A stretch of 64,000 nt of DNA from Sphingopyxis panaciterrulae (GCF_014199295.1 NZ_JACIJH010000013.1:1-64000), one strand, 5' to 3'; positions 1 to 8,280 are shown, numbered from the stretch's first letter. A program made the numbers and translations. The notes: generated by a model from the letters alone, not told the origin.

Positions 1-119
1 GGGCCGGTATGGTCCAGGGACTCATCCACGATATCCCAACATGCCAGCAACTCATCGAGCGCATCATCCACGACGCTCAAACCATCATCAATCAAAGACT
101 CGCAGGCTTCCAACGCTGA
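1..119 (+). CDS. C-terminal end of an unidentified protein (partial)
   Basis: An open frame enters from the left edge and stops with TGA at 117-119. It gives about 38 residues ending in INQRLAGFQR. The start and most of the gene lie outside the window, and I do not recognise the family. A strong hairpin follows ten bases after the stop, which supports a real gene ending here. It could still be a chance open frame. Confidence 0.4.
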   Translation, partial: AGMVQGLIHDIPTCQQLIERIIHDAQTIINQRLAGFQR

Positions 120-128
120 GATTTCTTG

Positions 129-158
129 AAGGCCTCTCTTCCATGGAGGAGAGGCCTT
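129..158 (+). terminator. Hairpin after the partial left-edge gene
   Basis: A 10-base-pair stem (AAGGCCTCTC with GAGAGGCCTT) encloses a short loop containing CCATGG. It lies between the stop at 119 and the next start at 209. There is no clear T-tract after it, so intrinsic termination is likely rather than certain. Confidence 0.55.
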
Positions 159-208
159 ATTCGCGCCAGTGCCTCGACGAACGATGTCGCGCGCTTTAGG
201 GAGCGCGC

Positions 209-1435
209 ATGAGCATCGTCCAATATCGCGGCTTTGCCGGCGTACGCCTGGAGGCGGAGGTGGGCGGCACCGACGACGACCCCGCGGTGCTTTTGATCCA
301 CGGAGCCGGACAGACGCGCGCTGTGTGGGCCGGCGTGGCCGATGCGCTGGTGCAGGCCGGGCGGCGCGTCATCAGCCTCGACATGCGCGGGCATGGCGGG
401 AGTGAATGGCCCGCGGACGGGCGCTATGACGTCGAAGCGCTGGTGGAGGATTTGCGCGCGGTGCTCGCGCAGCTCGGCAGCCGGCCCATGGTAGTGGCGG
501 CGACACTCGGCGGCTGGATCGCGGGTGCGGCGCTCGCACGCGATGCCGCGCTGCTCGCGTCGGGTCTCGTGCTGATTGACCTGCCCCTGCGTGTCGATGC
601 CGCCGCGGCGGCGCATGTCGACGAACGGCTGCATGAGGCGGGGCTGCTGGCACCGGGGCAGGCGCAATGGGATGCACGATTGCGCGACGCGTTCGATCCG
701 GGCGAAATGGCGGCACGCTTCGCGGATGTCGCCGCGAACATCATGCTGCCGACGCTCTATGTCCGCGGGGCGATGAGCGAACTCGTGTCGCCGGATGACG
801 CGGCGGCATTCGTCGGCAGCCTGCCCGACGGCGAACTTGTCGAAGTGGAGGATCTGGCGCTCGTCGTGACCGACGACTGCAACGATGCGCTCGGCGCCCA
901 TCTGATTGATTTCCTCGAGCGCCGCGCGCCACGCGGCATGCCCGAGTATCGCGCCGGTTCCGACGCGCGGACCTTTCGCGACGCGCTCGGCTGCTTCGCG
1001 ACAGGTGTGACGGTCGTGACGGCGGTGTGCCCTGACGGAACACCAGTGGGCCTCACCGCGAACAGCTTCACTTCAGTCTCGCTCGACCCGCCGCTGTTGC
1101 TCGTCTGCGTCGCGAATAGCGCTGGCACCGGGGCCGTCCTGTGCGAAGCGGAGCGATTTGCCGTCAATGTCCTCCAGATCGGCCAGCAGCCGGCATCGAA
1201 CCGCTTTGCCGGAAGGGGAGAGGACCGTTTTGCCACGACCCCCTGGGAGATCGGGGAATTCGGCACGCCGGTCCTGCACGGCTCGCTGAGCAGCTTTGAG
1301 TGCGCGCGCGAGGCGGTGCATCCGGGCGGGGATCATTTCATCCTCGTCGGGCGCGTCCTGAAGGCGATCTTCGAACCGCGCCGCGACCCCTTGCTTTACT
1401 TCCGCGGCAAGTATCGCAAGCTCCATTTCGCCTGA
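209..1435 (+). CDS. Fusion protein: inactive-looking alpha/beta hydrolase plus flavin reductase
   Basis: 408 residues in two domains. Residues 1-240 have an alpha/beta-hydrolase fold signature, with the oxyanion-type HGAGQT at 31-36 and DMRGHGGS near 58-65. Residues 253-408 are a flavin-reductase domain of the HpaC/HsaB type (GCFATGVTVVT, GLTANSFTSVSLDPPLLL), which normally reduces FMN or FAD with NAD(P)H for a partner monooxygenase. The hydrolase half looks catalytically dead: the usual GxSxG elbow reads AATLG (Thr99 for Ser) and the usual His aligns with Leu218. AGGGAG at 198-203 fixes the ATG. No partner oxygenase lies nearby. A CoA ligase downstream hints at an aromatic or terpenoid breakdown setting, which is inference. 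Confidence 0.8.
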   Translation: MSIVQYRGFAGVRLEAEVGGTDDDPAVLLIHGAGQTRAVWAGVADALVQAGRRVISLDMRGHGGSEWPADGRYDVEALVEDLRAVLAQLGSRPMVVAATLGGWIAGAALARDAALLASGLVLIDLPLRVDAAAAAHVDERLHEAGLLAPGQAQWDARLRDAFDPGEMAARFADVAANIMLPTLYVRGAMSELVSPDDAAAFVGSLPDGELVEVEDLALVVTDDCNDALGAHLIDFLERRAPRGMPEYRAGSDARTFRDALGCFATGVTVVTAVCPDGTPVGLTANSFTSVSLDPPLLLVCVANSAGTGAVLCEAERFAVNVLQIGQQPASNRFAGRGEDRFATTPWEIGEFGTPVLHGSLSSFECAREAVHPGGDHFILVGRVLKAIFEPRRDPLLYFRGKYRKLHFA

Positions 1436-1569
1436 GAGTCCAGGGTCGACGGACCTTTCCTTCCGAGCCGTGCGGATCCAGCGGCGAAAAGATGCCGGCA
1501 CGCCGGAACAAGTGGCTCCGATATCCGTTGCTGCCCTTGCAAGCGTTTGTTCAACCGATGGAGACTTAA

Positions 1570-1803
1570 ATGGGCCTGTTCAAGAAGACCGCCTTTGCCC
1601 TGACGGCAGCGACGATCGTGATGACCCCGATTGCAGCCTCCGCGGCGCAGTCCCTGAGTGGGGCGCGGGCGACCTCTGCCTCCAGAGGCGCCAATGGGCT
1701 TGAGGGCAATTCGAGCTGGCTCATCGGGCTGGCAGGTCTGCTCGCCGGCGTTGCTGCGATCATCATCATCGATTCCGACGATGACGAACCGGTGAGCCCC
1801 TAA
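1570..1803 (+). CDS. Small exported protein with C-terminal acidic tail
   Basis: 77 residues. A signal peptide (KKTAFALTAATIVMTPIAASAA) is followed by a short polar stretch, one hydrophobic segment (about 50-67, LIGLAGLLAGVAAIIII) and an acidic end, DSDDDEPVSP. GGAGA lies five bases before the ATG, and an intrinsic terminator follows 29 bases after the stop, so it is probably a single-gene unit. Small proteins of this build are common in sphingomonads; I know of no function. Confidence 0.7.
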   Translation: MGLFKKTAFALTAATIVMTPIAASAAQSLSGARATSASRGANGLEGNSSWLIGLAGLLAGVAAIIIIDSDDDEPVSP

Positions 1804-1831
1804 AAAGGGGCGCAACCGGTCAATGATTTCA

Positions 1832-1859
1832 AGAGCCCCGGCGTTGCCGGGGCTCTTTT
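1832..1859 (+). terminator. Intrinsic terminator of the small exported protein gene
   Basis: An 11-base-pair GC-rich stem (AGAGCCCCGGC / GCCGGGGCTCT) with a GTT loop is followed directly by TTTC. A textbook rho-independent terminator. Confidence 0.9.
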
Positions 1860-1979
1860 CGTTTCGCTGCCTATGCCGCAGCGGGGTAAAGGTTTCAAAC
1901 CGCTACTTGTCGCTTGTCGAAGCCGGACCTCGATCCTAACGTTGCGGTCGATAACTGCAGCATTGGGAGAATATGGTCC

Positions 1980-3740
1980 GTGACGAATGAGTCCAGCAGC
2001 GAATCCGTGGTGTCCCTCGATCCCGCCTGGCCGAAGATGTCGATTGCCGAGGCGAACACCGCGCTGACCGCGCCCGGAGCCCGGTTCGAGATGGAGACGG
2101 TGCTGGTCGGCGGCATAGCGACCCGCGTCTGGAAAAATGCGCCGCACGACCTCGGCGCGCTGCTCGATTTGTCACGGACGCATGGCGAGCGGCTGTTCAC
2201 GATCCTCGATGACGAGCGGATAACCTACGAAGCCAATTATCGCGCTACCGTCGCTTTCGCGCGGGCGCTTCGGGGCATGGGCGTCGGGAAGGGCGACCGT
2301 GTCGCCTTCGCAATGCGCAATCTGCCCGAATGGCCGATGATCTTTTTCGCGATCACGACGATCGGGGCGATCGCGGTGCCGCTCAACGCCTGGTGGACCG
2401 GCGCCGAACTGGCCTATGGCATTCGCGATTCGGGAGCGAAGCTTCTGATCGTCGATTCCGAACGCCACGATCGGCTGCGCGAACATCGCGACGCGATGCC
2501 CGGTGTCGAGCAGTGGATCGTCGCGCGGGCGGGAACGGCGATCGACGGGACGACCGCGCTCGAGGATATCGTCGGGGACCCCAAAAGCTGGGCGGGCCTG
2601 CCTGCGGGCGACCGGCCGCGCATCGACCTCGACAGCGACGACGAGGCGACGATCTTCTACACCAGCGGAACGACGGGCAGCCCGAAGGGGGCGCTCGGGA
2701 CGCACCGCAACCTCGTCACCAACATATTGTCGGGCGGCTTTTCGGCGGCGCGCAGCTTCCTGCGCCGCGGCGAGCCGGTACCCGAGCCGCAGCCGCGCAC
2801 CAGCCTGACCGTCATTCCCATGTTCCATGTTACCGCCTGCTCGGCCGGGCTGATGGGGACGATGGCGGGCGGCAGCACGACGATCTTCATGCGCAGATGG
2901 GACCCGGTGCAGGCGATGGAGATCATCGAGCGCGAGAAGGTCGCGATGACGGGCGGCGTGCCGACCATCGCCTGGCAGCTTATAGAGCATCCCGATCGCG
3001 CGAAATACGACCTCTCCACGCTGGAGGCCATCGCCTATGGCGGCGCGCCGTCGGCGCCCGAGCTGGTCAAGCGCATCTATGAGGAGTTCGGAGCGCTGCC
3101 CGGCAACGGCTGGGGGATGACCGAGACGATGGCGACGGTCACCTCGCACGGCGCGGAGGATTATCTGAACCGTCCGACCAGCGCCGGGCCGCCGGTGGCG
3201 GTCGCCGATCTGGAGATTCGCGCCGACGACGGCGTCACCGTGCTGCCCATTGGCGCGGTCGGCGAGCTGTGGGCGCGCGGGCCGATGATCGTGAAGGGCT
3301 ATTGGAACAAGCCCGAGGCGACGGCGGAGACCTTCGTCGACGGCTGGGTCCGCACCGGCGACCTCGCGCGGATCGACACGGAGGGTTTCCTCTTCATCGT
3401 TGACCGCGCGAAGGACATGGTGTTGCGCGGCGGCGAGAATATCTATTCGTCGGAGGTCGAGAATGTCCTCTACGAGCATCCTGCGATCACCGACTGCGCG
3501 GTCATCGGTATCCCGCACCGCACGCTGGGCGAGGAACCGGCAGCGGTCGTCCATCTCGCACCGGGGCAGTCGGCGACCGAGGCCGAACTGCAGGCCTGGG
3601 TGCGCGAGCGGCTCGCCGCCTTCAAGGTGCCGGTCGCTATCCGCTTCGTCGCCGATACGCTGCCGCGCAACGCCAATGGCAAGATATTGAAGAAGGATAT
3701 GAAGGCGCTGTTCGCCGATCGCGACGCCGCGGCTGCCTGA
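1980..3740 (+). CDS. Acyl-CoA synthetase (AMP-binding, FadD-like)
   Basis: About 586 residues. Adenylate-forming enzyme that activates a carboxylic acid with ATP and CoA. The P-loop-like motif FYTSGTTGSPKG is near residue 226, GWGMTET follows about 155 residues later, RTGDLARID marks the hinge region, and PRNANGKILKK near the C-terminus carries the catalytic lysine. The start is uncertain: the frame is open from TTG 1914, GTG 1980 has GGGAGA nine bases upstream, and ATG 2037 begins MSIAEANTALTAPG, which looks like a family N-terminus. I chose GTG 1980 for its ribosome site. Substrate (long-chain or aromatic acid) cannot be told. Confidence 0.88.
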   Translation: MTNESSSESVVSLDPAWPKMSIAEANTALTAPGARFEMETVLVGGIATRVWKNAPHDLGALLDLSRTHGERLFTILDDERITYEANYRATVAFARALRGMGVGKGDRVAFAMRNLPEWPMIFFAITTIGAIAVPLNAWWTGAELAYGIRDSGAKLLIVDSERHDRLREHRDAMPGVEQWIVARAGTAIDGTTALEDIVGDPKSWAGLPAGDRPRIDLDSDDEATIFYTSGTTGSPKGALGTHRNLVTNILSGGFSAARSFLRRGEPVPEPQPRTSLTVIPMFHVTACSAGLMGTMAGGSTTIFMRRWDPVQAMEIIEREKVAMTGGVPTIAWQLIEHPDRAKYDLSTLEAIAYGGAPSAPELVKRIYEEFGALPGNGWGMTETMATVTSHGAEDYLNRPTSAGPPVAVADLEIRADDGVTVLPIGAVGELWARGPMIVKGYWNKPEATAETFVDGWVRTGDLARIDTEGFLFIVDRAKDMVLRGGENIYSSEVENVLYEHPAITDCAVIGIPHRTLGEEPAAVVHLAPGQSATEAELQAWVRERLAAFKVPVAIRFVADTLPRNANGKILKKDMKALFADRDAAAA

Positions 3741-3787
3741 CGCGGATCCCGGAAAAAGGGGCTGCGGGCCCGATTCATTATTGTAAT

Positions 3788-3802
3788 TGCGAATCGTTCT
3801 CG
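3788..3802 (+). promoter_or_regulatory. Fur-like box upstream of the PepSY-ApbE operon
   Basis: TGCGAATCGTTCTCG matches the 7-1-7 Fur consensus TGATAATNATTATCA at 10 of 14 fixed positions. It lies 36 bases before the chosen PepSY start. A second box with the same core, AATCGTTC followed by CGATAAT, lies before the siderophore receptor at 10661. The shared sequence supports common iron control. Confidence 0.6.
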
Positions 3803-3837
3803 ATAATGGCGACGGACTTCTCTTTCAGACTGTCCCG

Positions 3838-4479
3838 ATGCACGCACCGACCTCTCCCGGACCGGCTACAAAAAAGAGCCGCAGAGCCTTCTGGCTGAAA
3901 CAGCTCCATATGTGGCACTGGATGAGCTCGGCGATCAGCCTGATCGGGCTGCTGCTGTTCGCGATCACCGGCTTCACGCTCAATCACGCCGCCGACATCG
4001 AGGCATCGCCGGTCGTCGCCGAAACGGTGGCCCATATGCCGCCGGCGCTGCTCGCCAGGCTCGGTTCCGACCCGGCGAGCGGCAAGGGTGCGCTGCCGCG
4101 GCCGGTCGCCGCATGGGTCGAGGATCATTTCCCGATCAAGGCGTCGGGCGAGGCCGAATGGTCGGCGGACGAGATTTATCTGCCCGCTCCGCGCCCCGGC
4201 GGCGATGCCTGGGTGGCGATCGACCGTGCGACCGGCGCGGTGACGAGCGAGGTCACCGACCGCGGCTGGATCTCCTATCTCAACGACCTTCACAAGGGCC
4301 GCAACTCGGGCACCGCGTGGAGCTGGTTCATCGACATCTTCGCCTTCGCCTGCCTCGTCTTCGCGCTGACCGGTCTCGTGCTGCTCCAGCTTCATGCGGC
4401 GAAGCGCAGGAGCACCTGGCCGCTCGTCGGCGCCGGGCTGATCCTGCCCGCGGCCATCGCGATCATCTTCATCCACTAG
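3838..4479 (+). CDS. PepSY-associated membrane protein, possible envelope flavin/iron reductase subunit
   Basis: 213 residues from ATG 3838 (an upstream in-frame ATG at 3787 would overlap the Fur-like box and is unlikely). A basic N-terminus (KKSRRAFWLKQLHMWHWM) leads into a membrane helix at about 28-48 that ends TLNHAADIE. A periplasmic region follows, then two more helices near the C-terminus. LHxWHW and TLNH histidines resemble the heme- or redox-linked histidines of PepSY-TM proteins. First gene of a tight operon with DUF2271, DUF4198 and ApbE genes, preceded by a Fur-like box. An iron-regulated redox role in the inner membrane is inferred. Confidence 0.75.
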   Translation: MHAPTSPGPATKKSRRAFWLKQLHMWHWMSSAISLIGLLLFAITGFTLNHAADIEASPVVAETVAHMPPALLARLGSDPASGKGALPRPVAAWVEDHFPIKASGEAEWSADEIYLPAPRPGGDAWVAIDRATGAVTSEVTDRGWISYLNDLHKGRNSGTAWSWFIDIFAFACLVFALTGLVLLQLHAAKRRSTWPLVGAGLILPAAIAIIFIH

Positions 4480-4490
4480 GAGGGACTTTC

Positions 4491-5015
4491 ATGCAGCTTC
4501 GCCCGCACACCCTGTTGATCGGCGGCTCGCTGAGCGCGGCGCTCGTCGTGCCCGTGCTCGCCGCCGCGCCGGCAACGATGGACGTCACCGTCACCATTCC
4601 GCGCCTGAAGGTCGCCGAATATCATCGCCCCTATGTCGCGATCTGGGTCGAAAAGGCGGGTGCGCCCGCGAAGACGGTCGCGGTCTGGTACGACCACGAC
4701 ATGAAGAACAACGAGGGCACCAAATGGCTGCGCGACGTGCGGCAATGGTGGCGTGCCTCGGGCCGGTCGATGAGCTTCCCGGCAAACGGAGTGACCGGTG
4801 CGACGCGCGCGCCCGGCACGCACAAGATTTCGTTCAGTCGCGTGCAGCTCGGCGCGACGGCGCCCGGCGCCTATGTGCTGGTGATCGAGGCGGCGCGCGA
4901 GGTGGGTGGCCGCGAACTGCTCCGCATTCCCTTCACCTGGCCGGCCAAGGCCGGCGCCGGCGGACGCGCCGCCGGCAAGACCGAACTCGGCGCCGTTTCG
5001 GTCGCCTTCCGCTGA
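4491..5015 (+). CDS. DUF2271 exported protein, candidate FMN-carrying protein
   Basis: 174 residues. A signal peptide (about 1-26, ending VLAAAPA) is followed by a beta-rich DUF2271 domain. Residues 99-105 read NGVTGAT, which matches the ApbE flavinylation motif (D-x-x-S/T-G-A/S-T) except Asn for Asp; Thr105 would be the FMN-bearing residue. The ApbE transferase is encoded two genes downstream. A strong ribosome site, AGGAGGGAC, lies just before the ATG. The likely role is a periplasmic electron carrier next to the PepSY membrane protein; that step is inference. Confidence 0.78.
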   Translation: MQLRPHTLLIGGSLSAALVVPVLAAAPATMDVTVTIPRLKVAEYHRPYVAIWVEKAGAPAKTVAVWYDHDMKNNEGTKWLRDVRQWWRASGRSMSFPANGVTGATRAPGTHKISFSRVQLGATAPGAYVLVIEAAREVGGRELLRIPFTWPAKAGAGGRAAGKTELGAVSVAFR

Positions 5016-5035
5016 TTTTTCGAAAGGACAGGGCC

Positions 5036-5860
5036 ATGAAGAAGATTATCCTGGGTTTGACCGCCACGATCGCCGCCGCGACGCTGGCCGCGGTTCCGGC
5101 GAGCGCACACCGGCAATGGATGCTGCCTTCGGCGACCGTGCTGTCGGGCGACGATGTGTGGGTGACCGTCGACGCCGCGATCTCGAACGACCTCTTCTAT
5201 TTCGAGCATCATCCGATGCGGCTCGATTCGGTGAAGGCATGGGCGCCCGACGGCAGCGAGGCGCCGATCGAGAATCAGGCGACCGGCCGCTATCGCAGCA
5301 CCTTCGACGTGCATCTGACGCAGAAGGGCACCTGGCGCATCGCGTCGCTGTCCGACGGGCTGATGGGCAGTTATGACCTGAACGGCAAGACAGAGCGGCT
5401 GCCGCGCGGCACCACCACGGCCAATCTGGCCGAGCGTCTGCCCGCGGGGGCGAGCAACGTCCGGACCGCCGAATCGAACAATCGCAACGAAATCTTCGTC
5501 ACCGTCGGCGAGCCGACGACGACGCTGTTCAAGCCGACCGGCAAGGGCATCGAACTCGTGCCCGTGACGCACCCCAACGACCTGTTCGCGGGTGAGGCGG
5601 CGACCTTCCAGTTCCTGCTCGACGGCAAGCCGGCGGCGGGCCTGCCGGTCACGGTCATCCCCGGCGGCATTCGCTATCGCGACCAGTTGGGCCAGATCGA
5701 CCTGACGACGGGCGCCGACGGCAAGGTGGAGATCACCTGGCCCGAACCGGGCATGTACTGGCTGAACGTCACGACCCCGCGCGCACCTCGCGAGGAAGGC
5801 GCTGCCGCGCCGCAACGCCGCGCGAGCTATGTGACGACGCTCGAGGTGCTGGCGCCCTGA
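5036..5860 (+). CDS. DUF4198 periplasmic protein
   Basis: 274 residues with a clean signal peptide (KKIILGLTATIAAATLAA, cleavage near ASAH). The mature protein starts HRQWMLPS, the usual DUF4198 opening, and contains beta-sandwich segments and a late Ig-like part. The family is related to periplasmic metal-uptake accessory proteins (NikK/CbiK-like annotations). AAGGACAGGG provides the ribosome site. It sits between the DUF2271 and apbE genes in the Fur-boxed operon, so a role in iron or flavin redox work in the periplasm is likely but unproven. Confidence 0.78.
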   Translation: MKKIILGLTATIAAATLAAVPASAHRQWMLPSATVLSGDDVWVTVDAAISNDLFYFEHHPMRLDSVKAWAPDGSEAPIENQATGRYRSTFDVHLTQKGTWRIASLSDGLMGSYDLNGKTERLPRGTTTANLAERLPAGASNVRTAESNNRNEIFVTVGEPTTTLFKPTGKGIELVPVTHPNDLFAGEAATFQFLLDGKPAAGLPVTVIPGGIRYRDQLGQIDLTTGADGKVEITWPEPGMYWLNVTTPRAPREEGAAAPQRRASYVTTLEVLAP

Positions 5861-6816
5861 GCGACCGCATCCTGATCCCCCGCGCGCTGACGCCCGCCGC
5901 CTTTGCGGCGCGCGTCGTGGGCGGCGCCGTCGAGCGCTTCGGGGGCGAGACGATGGGAACGAACTGGTCGCTGCAGGCCGTGGCGCCGCCCACGGACGTC
6001 GCGTGCGGCGTGGAAGCAGCGTTCGGCCGGGTGATTGCCCAGATGAGCCAGTGGGAACCCGAGTCCGATCTGTCGCGCATCAATCGCGCGCCGGCGGGCG
6101 AATGGCGCGCAGTGTCGCCCGAATGCGCGCGCGTCCTCACCGCAGCGATGGAAATTGCCGAAGCGAGCGGCGGGGCCTTCGATCCGGGTCTGGGGTTGCT
6201 GACCGAAGGCTGGGGCTTCGGCAGCGCCGGCCCGGTTGCCGGCGTACCGGACGACAGGTCGTCGTCCGACCGATCTATCGCCTTTGACCCGTCAGCCGCA
6301 CGCGTTCGGTGCGGCGCCGACGCGGCGCTCGACCTGTCGGGGATAGCCAAGGGCTTCGGGGTCGACCTCGCCGCCGAATGGCTGCTGGCGCGGGGCGTGC
6401 GCCATTTCCTGATCGAGGTTGGCGGCGAACTGCGCGGCGAAGGAGTGCAACCCGACGGTCAGCCCTGGTGGGTCGATGTCGAGATGCCGCCTTCCTGTGC
6501 CGCGCCCGCCTGGCGCATCGCGCTCCACGATCTGTCTGTGGCGACGTCGGGCAACTATCGGCGCGGGTTTACGGCGGATGGACGGCATTATTCGCACAGC
6601 TTCGACCCGCGCAGCGGACGTCCGATCATCAACGGCGTGTCCTCCACGACCGTGCTTCATCGGTCCTGCATGATGGCCGACGGCTGGGCGACGGCGCTGA
6701 CCGTTCTGGGGCCGGAACGGGGGATTGCCCTCGCCGATGCGCACGAGCTAGCGGCGTGCGTGATCGTCGCCGATCGCGAACATATCTCGCGCGGCTGGCG
6801 CGCGATGCTGGGCTAA
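5857..6816 (+). CDS. apbE: FAD:protein FMN transferase (ApbE)
   Basis: Transfers FMN from FAD onto a threonine of exported redox proteins. Family motifs in order: GGETMGTNWSL, DLSGIAKGFGVDL, IEVGGELRGEG, VATSGNYRR, HSFDPRSGRPI and MMADGWATAL, whose Asp is the metal-binding residue. The start is unclear: GTG 5917 gives 299 residues, but the frame stays open upstream and CTG 5857 overlaps the previous stop as CTGA, giving a sensible N-terminus (SDRILIPRALTPAAF, 319 residues). No classical signal peptide is visible. Its 3' end overlaps the convergent tonB stop. The likely target is the DUF2271 protein two genes upstream. Confidence 0.9.
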   Translation: MSDRILIPRALTPAAFAARVVGGAVERFGGETMGTNWSLQAVAPPTDVACGVEAAFGRVIAQMSQWEPESDLSRINRAPAGEWRAVSPECARVLTAAMEIAEASGGAFDPGLGLLTEGWGFGSAGPVAGVPDDRSSSDRSIAFDPSAARVRCGADAALDLSGIAKGFGVDLAAEWLLARGVRHFLIEVGGELRGEGVQPDGQPWWVDVEMPPSCAAPAWRIALHDLSVATSGNYRRGFTADGRHYSHSFDPRSGRPIINGVSSTTVLHRSCMMADGWATALTVLGPERGIALADAHELAACVIVADREHISRGWRAMLG

Positions 6817-7505
6817 TCCGCGCTCTTGCCGCGCAGGACGAACGGGATTTCTACCAGCCCCTTGACCTTCACCGCCTGTCCGCTGCGCATCGTGGGTGCC
6901 CAGCGCCATTTCCGCACCGCGCGCAGCGCCGCTTCGTCGAGGCGCTGGAAGCCGCTGCTCTGCGCGACGGAAATGGAGGCGACCGAGCCGTCGACGTCGA
7001 GCGTCAGCGCAAGCACTACCGTGCCCTCTTCGCGATGGCGCCGGCTCTCGCGCGGATAGCGCGGCGGCGCGCCCGACAGCATTCGCGTGCCCAGATCGTC
7101 GGCCCGAACCGTCGCCGGCGGGGCGGGTGGCGCTGGCGGAGCAGGTGGGACCGCGATCGGCATTGGCGGCGCGGGGGTCGGGTCGGGGGAGACCAGCATC
7201 GCAGGCCGGTCGTTTGGCACGACCACCAGCGGGCGGGGCGCTACGACAGGCGCCTCCTGCTGCGGCGGCACTTCCTTCGGCGGCGCAGGCGGGGTCGGAG
7301 GGGGGGCGATCGACAGGTTGACCACCGCCAGTTTCGCTGCCTCGATCTCGACGCCCTGATATCCTCTGTGGACCAGTGCGGCTAGCAGCGCCGCCGAGAG
7401 GAGCAACGTCAGCGCCGCTGCCGGCAGGTTGAACTTGCGCTTCTCGCCGTAACGGCTCGGTGTTGCGCCCACGTCGGTCGGCACGCGCCGGATCGGCACG
7501 GCCAC
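6813..7505 (-). CDS. tonB: Energy transducer TonB
   Basis: About 230 residues from a GTG at 7505 that has AGGA upstream; an ATG at 7592 would overlap the previous gene by 62 bases. One N-terminal membrane anchor (AAALTLLLSAALLAALV) is followed by a long proline-rich periplasmic spacer with PPAPPAPPAPP runs. The C-terminal domain contains PPRYPRESRRHREEGTV, GSVASISVAQSSGF and ALRAVRKWRWAP. It couples the proton motive force to outer-membrane receptors, and is last in the receptor-dioxygenase-tonB operon, so it probably drives that receptor. Its stop overlaps the stop of convergent apbE. Confidence 0.9.
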   Translation of the reverse strand: MAVPIRRVPTDVGATPSRYGEKRKFNLPAAALTLLLSAALLAALVHRGYQGVEIEAAKLAVVNLSIAPPPTPPAPPKEVPPQQEAPVVAPRPLVVVPNDRPAMLVSPDPTPAPPMPIAVPPAPPAPPAPPATVRADDLGTRMLSGAPPRYPRESRRHREEGTVVLALTLDVDGSVASISVAQSSGFQRLDEAALRAVRKWRWAPTMRSGQAVKVKGLVEIPFVLRGKSAD

Positions 7506-7530
7506 GGCGCGCGTCCTGTCATCGCTCTTG

Positions 7531-8208
7531 TCAGGTTTCGGACCAGCGCCGGAGGAGGTTGTGATAGACGCAAGTGAGTTGGAGGACAGCATTGTCGTCG
7601 GCTCCGTCGAGCGTGAGTTTCTGGATGGCGGTGTCCATTTCGAACAGCATCTGGCGCTGGCCGTTGTCGCGCACCAGGCTCTGGATCCAGAAGAAGGAGG
7701 CGAGCCGGGCGCCGCGGGTCACCGGCTCGACGCGGTGAAGGCTGCTCGAGGGATAGAGGATGGCATCGCCCGCAGGCAGCGCGATGTCGTGCTCGCCAAA
7801 GGTGTCGCTGACGATCAACCGCCCTCCCTCATAATCCCCGGGATCGTTGAGGAAGAGAGTGCAGGACAGGTCGGAGCGCAACTGCTCTCCTTCCGCCAGT
7901 TGCATCACCGCGCCATCGACGTGAAAGCCATATTCGCCGCCGCCCGCATAGCGATTGAAACGCGGCGGCAAGATCCTTCGCGGCAGAGCGGCGGCGAAGA
8001 ACAGCGGGCTGCGCTTCAGCGCCGCGAGCACCGCGGCGCCGAGTTCGGCCTTCAGCGTCGAGCCGTCCGGCAATTGCTCGTTGCGCTTGACCCTGGCGCC
8101 CTGCGCGCCGACCGTCTCGCGTCCATCGGTCCAGTCGGCCGCATCGAGGCGGCGGCGAAACTCGACCGCCTCCTCCGGCATCAGGACGTTCGGAATATGC
8201 AGCAACAT
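7531..8208 (-). CDS. piuC: PiuC/YbiX-type Fe(II)/2-oxoglutarate-dependent hydroxylase
   Basis: 225 residues, the normal length for the YbiX/PiuC family. The iron ligands are visible as H96-x-D98 (FHVDG) and His158 (SSLHRV); Arg168 fits the 2-oxoglutarate-binding arginine. The family is linked to iron-siderophore uptake and often lies next to Fiu or PiuA receptors, as here. The substrate is not established. It lies 72 bases after the receptor gene and 25 bases before the chosen tonB start. Confidence 0.9.
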   Translation of the reverse strand: MLLHIPNVLMPEEAVEFRRRLDAADWTDGRETVGAQGARVKRNEQLPDGSTLKAELGAAVLAALKRSPLFFAAALPRRILPPRFNRYAGGGEYGFHVDGAVMQLAEGEQLRSDLSCTLFLNDPGDYEGGRLIVSDTFGEHDIALPAGDAILYPSSSLHRVEPVTRGARLASFFWIQSLVRDNGQRQMLFEMDTAIQKLTLDGADDNAVLQLTCVYHNLLRRWSET

Positions 8209-8237
8209 GCCGGTTCAAATCCTTTTCAAACGGCGAA

Positions 8238-8258
8238 GGCGGGGGCACGCCCCCCGCC
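8238..8258 (-). other. GC-rich hairpin between receptor and piuC genes
   Basis: A GGCGGGGG / CCCCCGCC stem with a small loop lies between the receptor stop and the piuC start. No T-tract follows on the minus strand. It may stabilise the upstream message end or set the ratio of receptor to piuC expression. Confidence 0.4.
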
Positions 8259-8280
8259 CAGGCCTTTGCCTTGTTCCTGC

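Noticed and set aside
1914..1979. TTG start of the acyl-CoA synthetase at 1914
   Set aside because: No ribosome site, and the extra residues do not look family-like; GTG 1980 has GGGAGA upstream.
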